This document shows positions 18,389 through 27,507 of a DNA stretch of 64,000 nt, piece after piece. The stretch is from Candidatus Thiovulum stygium (GTDB lineage: Bacteria > Campylobacterota > Campylobacteria > Campylobacterales > Thiovulaceae), in the NCBI GenBank assembly GCA_021582295.1, contig CP091137.1:1320001-1384000 (forward strand), in the 5' to 3' direction. Made by a program: the position numbers and the translations under genes. The notes beneath the pieces were generated by a model, which was not told the DNA's origin, made no database searches, and saw nothing but the letters and a program-made list of their open reading frames with translations. Numbering within the stretch: position 1 is the first letter of the stretch; each line of letters starts with the position of its first letter.

Positions 18389-18979
18389 ATGTTCAAACAT
18401 ATTCTCTTCTCCATATTAATATTTTTATATATATCTAATTGCAGTAATAAAGATTTATATATAGATAATAAATCTTTAGATTTAGAAAAAAATATTTCTA
18501 TTACTAAATTTGAACTTATTGATGACAAACAAGAATATTGGTATGATATTTATCTTAAGATCTTTGGTATGACATCAGTAACATTATCTTTTTCAAATCC
18601 AATTCTTATTCTCCCAATAGTTTTAGGAACTTATTACATATTTGATAATTCAATAGATTTATTAACCGAAGATTTGAATCAAATTATTAAAGAAACTAAT
18701 ACAACTAAAGCTATTAATCTTAATATGTTTAATAAAGAATTATTAAGGAGTGAATTAAACTATATCTCCATATATGAAAATCCTAATACAAGTTATAACA
18801 ATATTGATTATAGATTAAAAATATTAATGTTAAATAATAAACAGATATCAATTCAAATTGAAGATAAATCAGATGAAAAAGTTTTTTTATATAGTGAAAC
18901 AAATACAACTATTAACGATTTTATATCTCATTTAACAATAAAAATAAAAGATCAAAGTTTAAAATCAACTAATAAATAA
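18389..18979 (+). CDS. putative secreted protein or lipoprotein, unknown
   Basis: 196 residues. The N-terminus MFKHILFSILIFLYISNCSN looks like a signal peptide ending near a cysteine; ISNC is a poor lipobox because Asn is at -1, so lipid attachment is uncertain. A hydrophobic stretch at about 62-85 (VTLSFSNPILILPIVLGTYY) could be a second membrane segment. No recognised domain. Base composition is even more A/T-rich than its neighbours. Confidence 0.6.
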   Translation: MFKHILFSILIFLYISNCSNKDLYIDNKSLDLEKNISITKFELIDDKQEYWYDIYLKIFGMTSVTLSFSNPILILPIVLGTYYIFDNSIDLLTEDLNQIIKETNTTKAINLNMFNKELLRSELNYISIYENPNTSYNNIDYRLKILMLNNKQISIQIEDKSDEKVFLYSETNTTINDFISHLTIKIKDQSLKSTNK

Positions 18980-19006
18980 TTCTAAGTATCTCTAATGTGA
19001 TATTAG

Positions 19007-19255
19007 TGCATACTAAAAAATCTCATCGATAAATTATTAATTTTAAGTTTTGCTTTTATCATAATTTTTAACTATTACAAATATATACTAAAGTATATTT
19101 ACACCTTGGGGATTCATTTTTATCCCCACAAAGAAAATTTTAAGAAAGCTTTAGAACAACATATCGAACGAGGTTTTTTTATTGTTTCTACGTCTATTCG
19201 CGAAAATGGAGATATTTTTCTATTTTTAAAAGAAGAATTCTCAAGCTTGTATTAA
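19007..19255 (+). other. possible small or decayed reading frame in a 345-base gap
   Basis: Between 18980 and 19324 no standard gene is called. One plus frame is open from the TAG at 19004-19006 to TAA at 19253-19255 and reads as a hydrophobic segment (KLLILSFAFIIIFNYY) followed by a protein-like stretch (NFKKALEQHIERGFFI). There is no ATG; the only start is TTG at 19106 without a visible RBS, giving 49 residues. It may be a gene remnant or an uncalled small membrane protein. The rest of the gap holds the GATGAGGT hairpin. Confidence 0.35.
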
Positions 19256-19267
19256 ACCATATTTAGT

Positions 19268-19294
19268 CGATGAGGTGTTTATATAACCTCATCG
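19268..19294. terminator. inverted pair of GATGAGGT forming a 9-bp hairpin
   Basis: CGATGAGGT at 19268-19276 and ACCTCATCG at 19286-19294 form a perfect stem around a nine-base loop. It lies 31 bases after the peroxidase stop (minus strand) and just after the possible small frame on the plus strand, where a bidirectional terminator would be expected. There is no long T run. In Neisseria and Pasteurellaceae, uptake sequences are often paired this way as terminators. Confidence 0.6.
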
Positions 19295-19324
19295 CTATAA
19301 GTAAAAAAGATTTAAACTAAATTA

Positions 19325-20425
19325 TTAATTTAAATTTGGTTTTGGAGTAGTGCTTGTTGAAGCAGGAAGAATCGGATATGTAACTACTGGTTTTTCACCT
19401 GTTAATGAACCTAAAAATGCTACGATTTTTGCAATTTCGCCATCTGTTAATTCAATGCCAAGTTGAGTTTGACCCATAATTTTTACAGCTTCACTTAAAT
19501 CCCAAGTTGCACCATTATGAAAATATGGAGCAGTTTCGATGATATTTCTTAAAGTTGGAGTTTTAACCATACCATTAGCATCACCTTTGAAATCACCAAT
19601 ATTTGCATATTTATATTTTCCAACAGCTGGAAATGGTTGCATTCCGCCACCAAGAGCAATCCCATTATGACAAGTTATACAACCTTTGTCCATAAAAACT
19701 TCAAGTCCCGCTCGTTCTTCAGCACTTAAACCTGTTGAGTCTCCATTTAAAAAATCATCAAATCGGCTTTGTGTAACAAGTGTTCTTTCAAAAGCTCCAA
19801 TTGCCATTGTTGCTTTTTCATAAGTTACTTCTTCACTACCAAAAGCCTCTTTAAATTTTGCTAAATATGTCGGCATTGATTTAATAGTATCGATAACTAT
19901 TTCTTTAGTTGAAGCCATTTCTGGTCCAGCAAGAATTGGACCTTGAGCCTGTTTTTCTAAATCAGGATCTCGTCCATCCCAAAACTGTCGAGAAGCAAAA
20001 ACTGCATTATAAACAGTAGGTGAATTTAAATGGTGTGGATTAGAAGTCCATTTATGACCAGTTGCAGAAGAAACATCATCATCGCCACCAATTGCTAAAT
20101 TATGACAAGTGTTACAGCTAATTAAATTGCTTTTAGATATTCTTGGTTCAAAATATAACATTTTGCCTAGTTCTATTTTAGCTGGATTTAATGGATTAGC
20201 CTTATTTTCAACTAATTTATGTAACTCATTTTTATCTACAGGAATAGCTTTTAATCCATTTGTTATAGCTTTTGTAGCTAATGGATCAAGAGTTTTTTCA
20301 ACTAAAGTAACATTAATTGGCTCATTTTTATTATTTGCTTTATTTTCAGCTGGTTTTTGATCACAACCAATAGAAAAAATAGCAACAGCAGTAATTAAAC
20401 TTAAATTTAATAATGATTTTTTCAT
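19325..20425 (-). CDS. diheme cytochrome c peroxidase
   Basis: Periplasmic enzyme reducing hydrogen peroxide with electrons from cytochrome c. Two CxxCH haem sites: CNTCH near residue 101 and CITCH near 248. Other family segments are FWDGRDPDLEKQAQGPIL near 146 and APYFHNGATWDL near 300. The N-terminus has a lipobox-like FSIGC at residue 21, suggesting a membrane-anchored lipoprotein. It follows a 2-Cys peroxiredoxin by four bases, forming a two-gene peroxide-defence unit. 366 residues. Confidence 0.92.
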   Translation of the reverse strand: MKKSLLNLSLITAVAIFSIGCDQKPAENKANNKNEPINVTLVEKTLDPLATKAITNGLKAIPVDKNELHKLVENKANPLNPAKIELGKMLYFEPRISKSNLISCNTCHNLAIGGDDDVSSATGHKWTSNPHHLNSPTVYNAVFASRQFWDGRDPDLEKQAQGPILAGPEMASTKEIVIDTIKSMPTYLAKFKEAFGSEEVTYEKATMAIGAFERTLVTQSRFDDFLNGDSTGLSAEERAGLEVFMDKGCITCHNGIALGGGMQPFPAVGKYKYANIGDFKGDANGMVKTPTLRNIIETAPYFHNGATWDLSEAVKIMGQTQLGIELTDGEIAKIVAFLGSLTGEKPVVTYPILPASTSTTPKPNLN

Positions 20426-20429
20426 AATT

Positions 20430-21029
20430 CTAAAGTTCTGTTGAATGTTTAGCTAAATAATCAGCAACACCATCTGGAGAAGCTTTCATACCTTCATCAC
20501 CATGTTCCCAACCAGCAGCACAAACTTCACCATATTTATTTGTGAAAATCATTGCATCAACCATTCGAATCATCTCATCAATATTTCTACCAAGTGGAAG
20601 ATCATTAATTACAGCATGTCGAACTGTTCCATCTTTATCGATTAAGAAAGAGCCTCTAAGAGCTACTCCAGCCTCTTCGATAAGAACATCATAAGCTCTA
20701 GCAATTGATTTTGTTAAATCTGCAACTAATGGATATTGAACTTGACCGATTCCGCCATTATTAACATCTGTATTTTTCCAAGCTAAATGAGAAAATTGAG
20801 AGTCAATTGAAACACCGATAACATTAATGCCTCGTTTTGTGAATTCATTTAATCTGTGATTAAAAGCAATAATTTCAGTTGGACATACAAATGTAAAATC
20901 TAGTGGATAGAAAAATAATACAGCTCCATTTTCTCCAATATTTTCATAAAGTGAGAACGATGAGGTTATTTCATTATTTGGAAGAACAGCCGTTGTAATA
21001 AATGCAGGAGCTTTTTTAGTAACTAACAT
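20430..21029 (-). CDS. 2-Cys peroxiredoxin (AhpC/TSA family)
   Basis: 199 residues. FTFVCPTEIIAFN near residue 46 contains the peroxidatic cysteine, and EVCAAGWEHGDEG near 169 the resolving cysteine. From memory the EVCPAGW-type tail is common in Campylobacter and Helicobacter AhpC. Reduces hydrogen and organic peroxides; reductant not encoded here. RBS AAAGGA. GATGAGGT at 20959 encodes TSS. Confidence 0.93.
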   Translation of the reverse strand: MLVTKKAPAFITTAVLPNNEITSSFSLYENIGENGAVLFFYPLDFTFVCPTEIIAFNHRLNEFTKRGINVIGVSIDSQFSHLAWKNTDVNNGGIGQVQYPLVADLTKSIARAYDVLIEEAGVALRGSFLIDKDGTVRHAVINDLPLGRNIDEMIRMVDAMIFTNKYGEVCAAGWEHGDEGMKASPDGVADYLAKHSTEL

Positions 21030-21060
21030 AAAAATCCTTTTGTAAATTTTATTTTAAGCA

Positions 21061-21066
21061 ATTATA
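21061..21066 (-). promoter_or_regulatory. candidate -10 box of the peroxiredoxin-peroxidase unit
   Basis: On the minus strand this reads TATAAT, 32 bases before the ATG at 21029, within an A/T-rich stretch. A clear -35 is not seen, which is common for this group. Confidence 0.4.
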
Positions 21067-21106
21067 ATATATTCAAAATTAAATTTTTATTAAATAATAA
21101 AAATTA

Positions 21107-22288
21107 TTATTTAGAGTAATTTTGAGATTGAACAAATCGTTCTAAACGATTTAAGCCATTTTCGATATTTTTCATGCTTGTTGCAAAACTCATTCGAATA
21201 TAGCCTTCAGCACCAAAACCGATTCCCGGAACAACTGCAACACCCTCATTTTTTAAAAGTTCTTGAGAAAATTCCATTGAATTATTAGAAACTTTCGAAA
21301 TATTCACAAAAAGATAAAAAGCTCCAGCAGGTTTAACAACAGATAAACCATTAATTTGATTAATTCGTTTAACTGCGAAATCTCGTCGTTCGTGAAAAGC
21401 TTTGACCATTTTTGTAACTTCAGGTTCAATTTGAGCTGATAAACCAACAATTGAAGCCTTTTGAGTAATCGAATTAATATTACTTGTGCTTTGACTTTGA
21501 AGATTTTTCATTGCTGTAATTAGTTCCATATGTGGAGTTGCTAAATATCCAAATCTCCAACCAGTCATAGCTACAGATTTACTTAAACCGTTAATTGTAA
21601 TAGTTCGATTATACATATCTTCACTAATTGAAGCAGTAGAAACAAATTTGTCATCATAAACTAATTTCTCATACATTTCATCAGAAGCTATAAACACATT
21701 TGTATTTTTTAGAACTTCAGCAAGAGCAATTAATTCATTTTTTGAATAGACAGCACCAGTTGGATTTGACGGTGAAGTTAAAACTAGAAGTTTAGTTTTT
21801 GGAGTGATTGCATTTTGTAACTGTTCAGGAGTAATTTTAAAACTATTTGAATCATCAGTTTTAATTTCGACTACAACTCCACCAGAATAAATAACAAGTT
21901 CTGGATAAGTGACCCAATATGGCGAAGGAATAATAACTTCATCGCCATCATCGATAATTGCCTGAAACAGATTAAAAATTGAATGTTTTGCACCATTGCT
22001 AACGATAATATGTTTTGGTTCGTAATTTAAGCCATTTTCTCGTTTTAGTTTTTCAGCAACTGCTTTTTTAAGTTCTGGAATTCCTTCGACCGCTGTATAT
22101 TTTGTAAAACCGCTGTTAATTGCAGAAATTGCCTCATCTTTAATGAGTTGCGGAGTGTCAAAATCTGGCTCACCAGCTGAAAAAGAGATGATATCTCGAC
22201 CTTCTCGTTTTAACTCTCCTGCTAAAGTTGTTATCGCTATTGTAATAGATTCAGCAAGTTGCCCTGCCCTTTTTGAGACTAATCCCAT
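21107..22288 (-). CDS. aspartate aminotransferase (class I/II, PLP)
   Basis: 393 residues, fold-type I aminotransferase of the Ib aspartate group. Seen are VSNGAKHSIFNLFQAI near residue 100, LTSPSNPTGAVYSKNEL near 170, SDEMYEKLVYD near 203, NGLSKSVAMTGWRFGYLA near 232 with the PLP lysine, and IRMSFATS near 370 with the carboxylate-binding arginine. Interconverts aspartate and oxaloacetate; exact preference is inferred. Separated from the Hsp70 cluster by a terminator-like hairpin. Confidence 0.9.
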   Translation of the reverse strand: MGLVSKRAGQLAESITIAITTLAGELKREGRDIISFSAGEPDFDTPQLIKDEAISAINSGFTKYTAVEGIPELKKAVAEKLKRENGLNYEPKHIIVSNGAKHSIFNLFQAIIDDGDEVIIPSPYWVTYPELVIYSGGVVVEIKTDDSNSFKITPEQLQNAITPKTKLLVLTSPSNPTGAVYSKNELIALAEVLKNTNVFIASDEMYEKLVYDDKFVSTASISEDMYNRTITINGLSKSVAMTGWRFGYLATPHMELITAMKNLQSQSTSNINSITQKASIVGLSAQIEPEVTKMVKAFHERRDFAVKRINQINGLSVVKPAGAFYLFVNISKVSNNSMEFSQELLKNEGVAVVPGIGFGAEGYIRMSFATSMKNIENGLNRLERFVQSQNYSK

Positions 22289-22330
22289 AACTCCCCTTAT
22301 TTAATAAATTTATCTTTATTAAAAAATTTT

Positions 22331-22368
22331 ACCAAAAAGCCATCTTTAAGACTCGTTAGCTTTTTGGT
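22331..22368 (-). terminator. hairpin at the end of the Hsp70 cluster
   Basis: ACCAAAAAGC at 22331-22340 pairs perfectly with GCTTTTTGGT at 22359-22368 over an 18-base loop. Read on the minus strand it is followed by AAAATTTTTT, a reasonable U tract. It lies about 70 bases after the stop of the last Hsp70 gene and before aspartate aminotransferase. Confidence 0.6.
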
Positions 22369-22437
22369 GAGCTGTATTAGTATTTAAAATATAATATTTT
22401 TTATAATTTATGCCAAAAAACAATATATAATATTATA

Positions 22438-24063
22438 TTATAGAATTTTGAAATCTTTAATAATCGAACTTTTCTCTTGAGAATTTCCAGTTGAAATAAT
22501 CTCTTTGCCATCAAGATAAATTTTAACGATTTTATCTACAGTCAATTCCCACTCGATTTCAATTTCATCATCTCGTTTTGTTTCTCTATCAACAAAAAGT
22601 CCAGCAATCTCTTTATAAGTATAAATATCCTCGCCATCAACTCCATAATATAAAAATATGGTTAATTTAGTTAAATCTTCAGGTTTATATTTATATTTTC
22701 CGAAAGTTCCAGCTTTTGTATCATGCGAAATCAATTTGTCAAAACCCTTTTTAGTTTTTATAAAAATAGAATCACTCATAACATCATTAATATCAATTCG
22801 CTTTAATGACTCATTTTTAAGATTAAAACTATGAATAGAAGCACCTTTAGAAACAGCTTCTCGTTCTGTAAAATCAACTATTTTTGTCGAATTAGTAAAA
22901 AATTTCCGAAGAGTCTCTTCAACAAGATAAAATTTACCAGAACCACCAGTTAAAACGACAAGATCGATATTCTCTTTTTCTAAACCTGCTCTTTTAATAG
23001 TTTTTATAAGAGGTTCTAAAAGTTTGCCATTTGACGAAATCACATCAGCGAGAATCTCTCGTAAAATTTTATCTGTTAAAACTACATCAGAAACATATAA
23101 ATTATCAATTACTTCAAAATTAACAATAGCTTTAGCATTTGCTTTCAATCTCTCATTTTGTGCATTAATAATTTTATTCGAAAGTGTAATTTTATACTCT
23201 TCAGCTTGAGAAACTATTCGTGAAACTATAATTGCTTGTTCTTTTGGTGTTCTCTGATTTATAGGTTTATTTATTTTTTCAAAGATATTTAAGAAATAGG
23301 CTGATATATATTGATCGATATCATCTCCGCCAAAATCCATTCTAGCTGAACGACCAAGAACCGATAATTGAAAATCGCCATCAATAGATTGAACTTGTCC
23401 AATTGAAATATCGAGTGTGCCTCCGCCAATATCATAAACTAGAATATTTTTAGAACTGTTAAAATAGTTTTTGCCAAATTCAATAGCTCCATTTGTATTT
23501 AAAAAATCTGAATTTAAAAAATTTAAAAGAACAGCTGTTGGTTCATCAAGAATATTGACATTCTTGAAACCTGCAATTTGAGAAGCAATTAGAGTTGCTC
23601 GTCGTTCATCACTATTAAAACCAGCTGGAACTGTAATCGTTACATTTTCGATATTTCCAGAAATTTGATCTCGAATAGAATCATAAATTCGCTTTAATAA
23701 AACAGCTGAAAGTTCGGTCATATTAAAACCTCGTCGATTATTTGGATCTTTTTCGAGAGGAACATAAATCATCGATTCACCTCCAATTCGAGTTTTAACA
23801 GAACGAATAGTTTGAAGAGGTTTTTTAGCTTCACCATACATATATTTTGCATAACTGCCAGTATAAATTTTATTATTATCGCGATCTATATATAAGCTTG
23901 ATTGCAAACCGTTATTACTTTTATCAGGTTGAAAAGACTTGTCATACTGAAAAATATTAAGAACTCTTAATTTTTCTATTGGATTATCTAAAATAGATTT
24001 AATTTCTATAATAGAAACTGTGCTTTCAGTTGTTCCTAAATCAATGCCGATATAATTACTCAA
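22438..24063 (-). CDS. Hsp70 family protein (cluster member 4)
   Basis: 541 residues. The ATPase domain shows GIDLGTTEST at 6-15, TVPAGFNSDERRATLIA at 144-160, DEPTAVLLNFL at 173-183, VYDIGGGTLDIS at 209-220, FGGDDIDQY near 255 and LTGGSGKFYLVEETL near 366. After residue 400 there is a short beta-rich region (FGKYKYKPEDLTKLTIFLYY) but no helical lid, so it is about 100 residues shorter than DnaK. It differs strongly from the other three Hsp70s here. The start overlaps the coiled-coil gene stop by four bases. Not the housekeeping dnaK, judging by length and context. Client unknown. Confidence 0.85.
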   Translation of the reverse strand: MSNYIGIDLGTTESTVSIIEIKSILDNPIEKLRVLNIFQYDKSFQPDKSNNGLQSSLYIDRDNNKIYTGSYAKYMYGEAKKPLQTIRSVKTRIGGESMIYVPLEKDPNNRRGFNMTELSAVLLKRIYDSIRDQISGNIENVTITVPAGFNSDERRATLIASQIAGFKNVNILDEPTAVLLNFLNSDFLNTNGAIEFGKNYFNSSKNILVYDIGGGTLDISIGQVQSIDGDFQLSVLGRSARMDFGGDDIDQYISAYFLNIFEKINKPINQRTPKEQAIIVSRIVSQAEEYKITLSNKIINAQNERLKANAKAIVNFEVIDNLYVSDVVLTDKILREILADVISSNGKLLEPLIKTIKRAGLEKENIDLVVLTGGSGKFYLVEETLRKFFTNSTKIVDFTEREAVSKGASIHSFNLKNESLKRIDINDVMSDSIFIKTKKGFDKLISHDTKAGTFGKYKYKPEDLTKLTIFLYYGVDGEDIYTYKEIAGLFVDRETKRDDEIEIEWELTVDKIVKIYLDGKEIISTGNSQEKSSIIKDFKIL

Positions 24064-25634
24064 TGTTCATCTTTCTCAATTTTTTCAACTATTGCTCCAA
24101 AAGTTAATTTTCCATCACCATCAATTTTTGCAGTCAAACTATTTTTATTCTCGTTAGTAATCTCAATTACCTCATCAACTTTTAAAGATGAATCTTCAGA
24201 AACGATATCGCTAAATTCAGCCATTAATTTATCTTTAAAGACAGATGGATGTTTGTTCGCTAAATTATTAGCTATCTCAATTTTTTTAACTGTTGCTGGA
24301 AAAGTGAATTTTCCATCAATATATATAGCTGATTTTATAATTTTATATTTAGAATCAGTAACTAATTCACCCTCAATTTTTGCAGTCAAACTATTTTTGT
24401 TCTCGTTAGTAATCTCAATTACCTCATCAACTTTTAAAGATGAATCTTCAGAAACGATATCGCTAAATTCAGCCATTAACTTATCTTTGAAAAAAGATGG
24501 ATGTTTGTTCGCTAAATTATTAGCTATCTCAACTCTAGCCTCTTTTTTACCTTTTTCTAAAAACTCATTTCTAGTTTCTTCAAGTTCAGCCTCATGCGAT
24601 TTTTTTAGATTATCGATATTTTTAAGTTCAGCCTCTTTTTCGATATATAAACGAGATATATTAGAAAGCTCCTCTAATCCAGTTTTCATATATTTTTCTA
24701 ATTCGTCAATAGCAATTTTCTCTTTTGGAACTTGAAGCTCATTTTGAATTTGAGAATTTTGAAGATTTTGCGATGAGGTAACTTTTTTAGATAATTCATC
24801 AATAGAATTTTGAATATTTTGAAGTTTGCCTGAAGATGTCTCAACATTTTCTTTTATTTCATCTATATTTTTAGAGATATTTTCATCTTTTAAACTATCT
24901 ATCTTTTTATTTAAATCTTGTTCAGATTTTGCAATGATAAATTCAATATCCTCTTTATCAGCTTTTTTCAAAATATCAACTGGAGTCTGATTTTGAGCAG
25001 GAGTATTAATTTTTTGAATTAAAGATTTATTTGAGTTTCTAAGTTCTTCAGAAATTGTCATAAGCTTCTTAATATCATCAGTTTGATTTCTTGAGCTATT
25101 AATTACAGTTTGAAGTGAATTTTCAAGTGTAGTTAATTTGGTGCTGAACTCTTTTGTAATTCCGCTAGAACTATTTGAGTTACTATTGCTTGAACTATTT
25201 CCAAAAGAAGGAATCAAGTTTTTGAACTTTTTAATTAAAGAGTTATCTTTATTTTCATCAAGAACAGAAACATATTTTTTAATTGATTCAAGTTCAGTTA
25301 AAATCTTGCTAACATCAGTAGTGCTTGAATCATGTTGAGAATTCTCTGCTGAAGGTGTTTCCATTGTTTGACCTCTATTTTTATTTTCGATTTGTGTATC
25401 TTTTTTTTGTTGTTCTTCTTGAAATGTCTTGAGTTGATCAGTATAAGTTTTTAAATCTTCTTTAACTTTATCTTTTGTAACTTTATCTTTTAAATCTTTT
25501 TTAACTTTGAAAGAATCTAATTTATTACAGAAAGAATCTAATTTATTACATAAACTATTAGCTATCTTTGTTAAGTCTGCATCAGAGATTTTATTTTTTT
25601 GAGTATGACATTCTTGTTTTGCATTTTTTAGCAA
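24060..25634 (-). CDS. coiled-coil protein with a duplicated C-terminal unit
   Basis: 524 residues from TTG 25632-25634. The long Lys, Glu, Ser, Asn and Gln-rich body (about 1-350) looks like coiled coil and disordered linker. The C-terminus carries two near-identical units (ANNLANKHPSFFKDKLMAEF and the repeat with VF), each ending in TAKI. No known domain recognised. The frame may really join the small frame upstream: adding one base at T5 25647-25651 gives IKKGISDLLKNAKQECHT and a 605-residue protein. Position between two Hsp70 genes suggests an adaptor or substrate-binding role, which is inference. Confidence 0.7.
   Translation of the reverse strand: MLKNAKQECHTQKNKISDADLTKIANSLCNKLDSFCNKLDSFKVKKDLKDKVTKDKVKEDLKTYTDQLKTFQEEQQKKDTQIENKNRGQTMETPSAENSQHDSSTTDVSKILTELESIKKYVSVLDENKDNSLIKKFKNLIPSFGNSSSNSNSNSSSGITKEFSTKLTTLENSLQTVINSSRNQTDDIKKLMTISEELRNSNKSLIQKINTPAQNQTPVDILKKADKEDIEFIIAKSEQDLNKKIDSLKDENISKNIDEIKENVETSSGKLQNIQNSIDELSKKVTSSQNLQNSQIQNELQVPKEKIAIDELEKYMKTGLEELSNISRLYIEKEAELKNIDNLKKSHEAELEETRNEFLEKGKKEARVEIANNLANKHPSFFKDKLMAEFSDIVSEDSSLKVDEVIEITNENKNSLTAKIEGELVTDSKYKIIKSAIYIDGKFTFPATVKKIEIANNLANKHPSVFKDKLMAEFSDIVSEDSSLKVDEVIEITNENKNSLTAKIDGDGKLTFGAIVEKIEKDEH
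24121..24532. repeat. 160-bp direct repeat, period 252 bp
   Basis: Copies at 24121-24280 and 24373-24532 are almost identical, so the duplication unit of 252 bp adds 84 residues to the coiled-coil protein. Each copy holds an ACCTCATC octamer (24179 and 24421). Few silent differences imply a recent or homogenised duplication. Confidence 0.9.
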
Positions 25635-25876
25635 ATCAGAAATTCCTTTTTAATATTGTTAAAACTATTAATTATACCTATCAGACCTTCGGCTTGTTTA
25701 ATTAATTCTTCTAGTGTTGATTGATTCATTTGTTTTTTTTGACCTCCGTTGTTAGGGTTTCCAATTTTTTTATTTTGCTTTTTTTCAGCCTTTTGTAAAA
25801 CTTTAGTTTGTTCATTAGATTCTTTTTGTTTGAAACTGAAACCAAGCATTTTTTTACAAAAAGCAAGACAGAACAT
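25628..25876 (-). CDS. small frame, likely the true N-terminus of the coiled-coil protein
   Basis: 82 codons: a Cys/Phe/Lys-rich start (MFCLAFCKKMLGFSF), then a Lys, Gln and Asn-rich stretch and a helix (TLEELIKQAEGLIGIINSF). It overlaps the next frame by seven bases. A one-base insertion in the T5 run at 25647-25651 would fuse it smoothly to the coiled-coil protein. Whether it is a separate protein or part of a fusion cannot be decided here. Confidence 0.55.
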   Translation of the reverse strand: MFCLAFCKKMLGFSFKQKESNEQTKVLQKAEKKQNKKIGNPNNGGQKKQMNQSTLEELIKQAEGLIGIINSFNNIKKEFLIC

Positions 25877-25927
25877 TTAAACTCTTATTTATATATTGAT
25901 CTATATTTTTCATTTTGCCTACTAACT

Positions 25928-25986
25928 AAAAAGAGTTTCTATAGCTTTTATTCTTAAAATCATATTCAACTATAAAGACTCTTTTT
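25928..25986 (-). promoter_or_regulatory. inverted repeat inside the Hsp70 cluster
   Basis: AAAAAGAGT at 25928-25936 pairs with ACTCTTTTT at 25978-25986, extended by TATAG/CTATA after a three-base mismatch. It lies in the 128-base gap between cluster member 3 and the small frame, on the transcribed minus strand. It could be an attenuator or processing hairpin that lowers expression of the last two genes. Confidence 0.4.
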
Positions 25987-26004
25987 ATCTAAAATTTGCT
26001 AGTT

Positions 26005-27507
26005 TTAATCGAGACTCTCGATTTTTTTAGAAACAATGATCTCTTTTTTATTATTATCTTTATAGAATTTAAAAAAGAGTTCGCCACTTTTTTCATCTCT
26101 ATATAAAGACAAATATACTCTTTGAGCTGAAAACTCACCTGTTTTTATAGTTGCTTTGCCAATTCTTTCACATTGATCAATTTTTACACTATCGCCCTCA
26201 TAAAAATAGATTACTAATTCATCAGCATCTTTTAAATTTTCAATATTGATTAGATAACTTGACGATATTTCTCCGTATCTACTATTTTTGCGAAGAATAG
26301 GCTGGAATTTATTGCCAAGTGAAATTCCAACAGATTTACTTGTTTTTCTGATAATCTCATAATGCAATGATTTATCTTTTGACAATCCAGCGAGAATACC
26401 AGCACCATGTCCAACAAGCTCTCCAAGATTCTTTTTTGCTTCAGGTTCAAAACCAAAAAAGTCGCGAATAGTTCTTTTAATAATTGGAATTGCACTTGAA
26501 CCTCCAGCAAGAACAACTCGATCGATCTCACTAACTTCAAGCCCAGATTCATCAATTGCAGTTTGCAAAGACTCTTCTATCTTCCCGATAAAATTATTTC
26601 TTTTTAATAACTCTTCAAATTCAGTTCGTATAAAATTTTTTTCAATCAGTGTTCTTTGTGAATTGACTGTAACTGATTTAAAAACATCTGAATCATTGCT
26701 ATGAGTTAGTTCCTCTTTTGTATCATTCGCTAATTCTAATAAACCCAATTGAACTTCAGCTCTCTCTTGATCATTTGTAATATCACTAAACTCAAGTTGT
26801 AAAAACTCTTTTCTAAACCTTTCAGAGAGTAATTTATCAATATCTTTTCCTCCGAGTTCCTGATGTCCGCCAGTATTTAAAACTTCAATTTTTGCATGTT
26901 GTTTATCACTTTTTTCAAATTGAAAAACAGTTAGATCGAATGTTCCACCGCCGAGATCGAAAACAACAATATTCTCCTTTTTATTATTTTGAACCTCATC
27001 GTTAAAAATACCAAAAGATATTGCTGCAGCAACTGGCTCTTCAACAAGCTGAATAACTGGAATTCCTGCTCGTTCTGCTGATTCTTTTATCCTTTTTCGA
27101 TATTTATCACTATAAGCATAAGGAACAGTTATAACAGCTCCAGAAATTTTTTTGCCACCGAAATTAGATTCAATTTTTTCTTTTATTTTAAAAAATATCA
27201 TTTCTGATATATCTTTAGCTGTAACTTCACGATTATTTAAATTTGGAACTCGCCATCTTTTATTATCATTCGTAACATGTCTTTTTATGTCGTGAAAATA
27301 ATTTAGCGGATCAGTTAAAAATCTCTTTGTCTCGCCAATAATATATTTTTTATCACCTTCTATATAAATAACATTATCAAAAATATTGCTTCTTCCATAA
27401 GCACCCATATTTTCAACTTGAACAGCATCTTTTTTCTCAAAATCATATTTTGATACAAAAATTGTCGAAGTTCCAAAATCTATACCAATTAATAATTCAT
27501 CATTCAT
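26005..27507 (-). CDS. Hsp70 family protein (cluster member 3)
   Basis: 500 residues. Seen are GIDFGTSTIFVSKYD at 8-22, ITVPYAYSDKYRKRI near 125, EEPVAAAISFGIF near 157, VFDLGGGTFDLTVF near 183, GGKDIDKLLSERF near 223 and VLAGGSSAIPIIKRTI near 335. A compact beta region follows to the C-terminus and no helical lid is present. The Pro-Tyr-Ala-Tyr form of the phosphate loop departs from DnaK. Its ATG overlaps the stop of the GrpE-like gene, so they are translationally coupled. Confidence 0.87.
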   Translation of the reverse strand: MNDELLIGIDFGTSTIFVSKYDFEKKDAVQVENMGAYGRSNIFDNVIYIEGDKKYIIGETKRFLTDPLNYFHDIKRHVTNDNKRWRVPNLNNREVTAKDISEMIFFKIKEKIESNFGGKKISGAVITVPYAYSDKYRKRIKESAERAGIPVIQLVEEPVAAAISFGIFNDEVQNNKKENIVVFDLGGGTFDLTVFQFEKSDKQHAKIEVLNTGGHQELGGKDIDKLLSERFRKEFLQLEFSDITNDQERAEVQLGLLELANDTKEELTHSNDSDVFKSVTVNSQRTLIEKNFIRTEFEELLKRNNFIGKIEESLQTAIDESGLEVSEIDRVVLAGGSSAIPIIKRTIRDFFGFEPEAKKNLGELVGHGAGILAGLSKDKSLHYEIIRKTSKSVGISLGNKFQPILRKNSRYGEISSSYLINIENLKDADELVIYFYEGDSVKIDQCERIGKATIKTGEFSAQRVYLSLYRDEKSGELFFKFYKDNNKKEIIVSKKIESLD

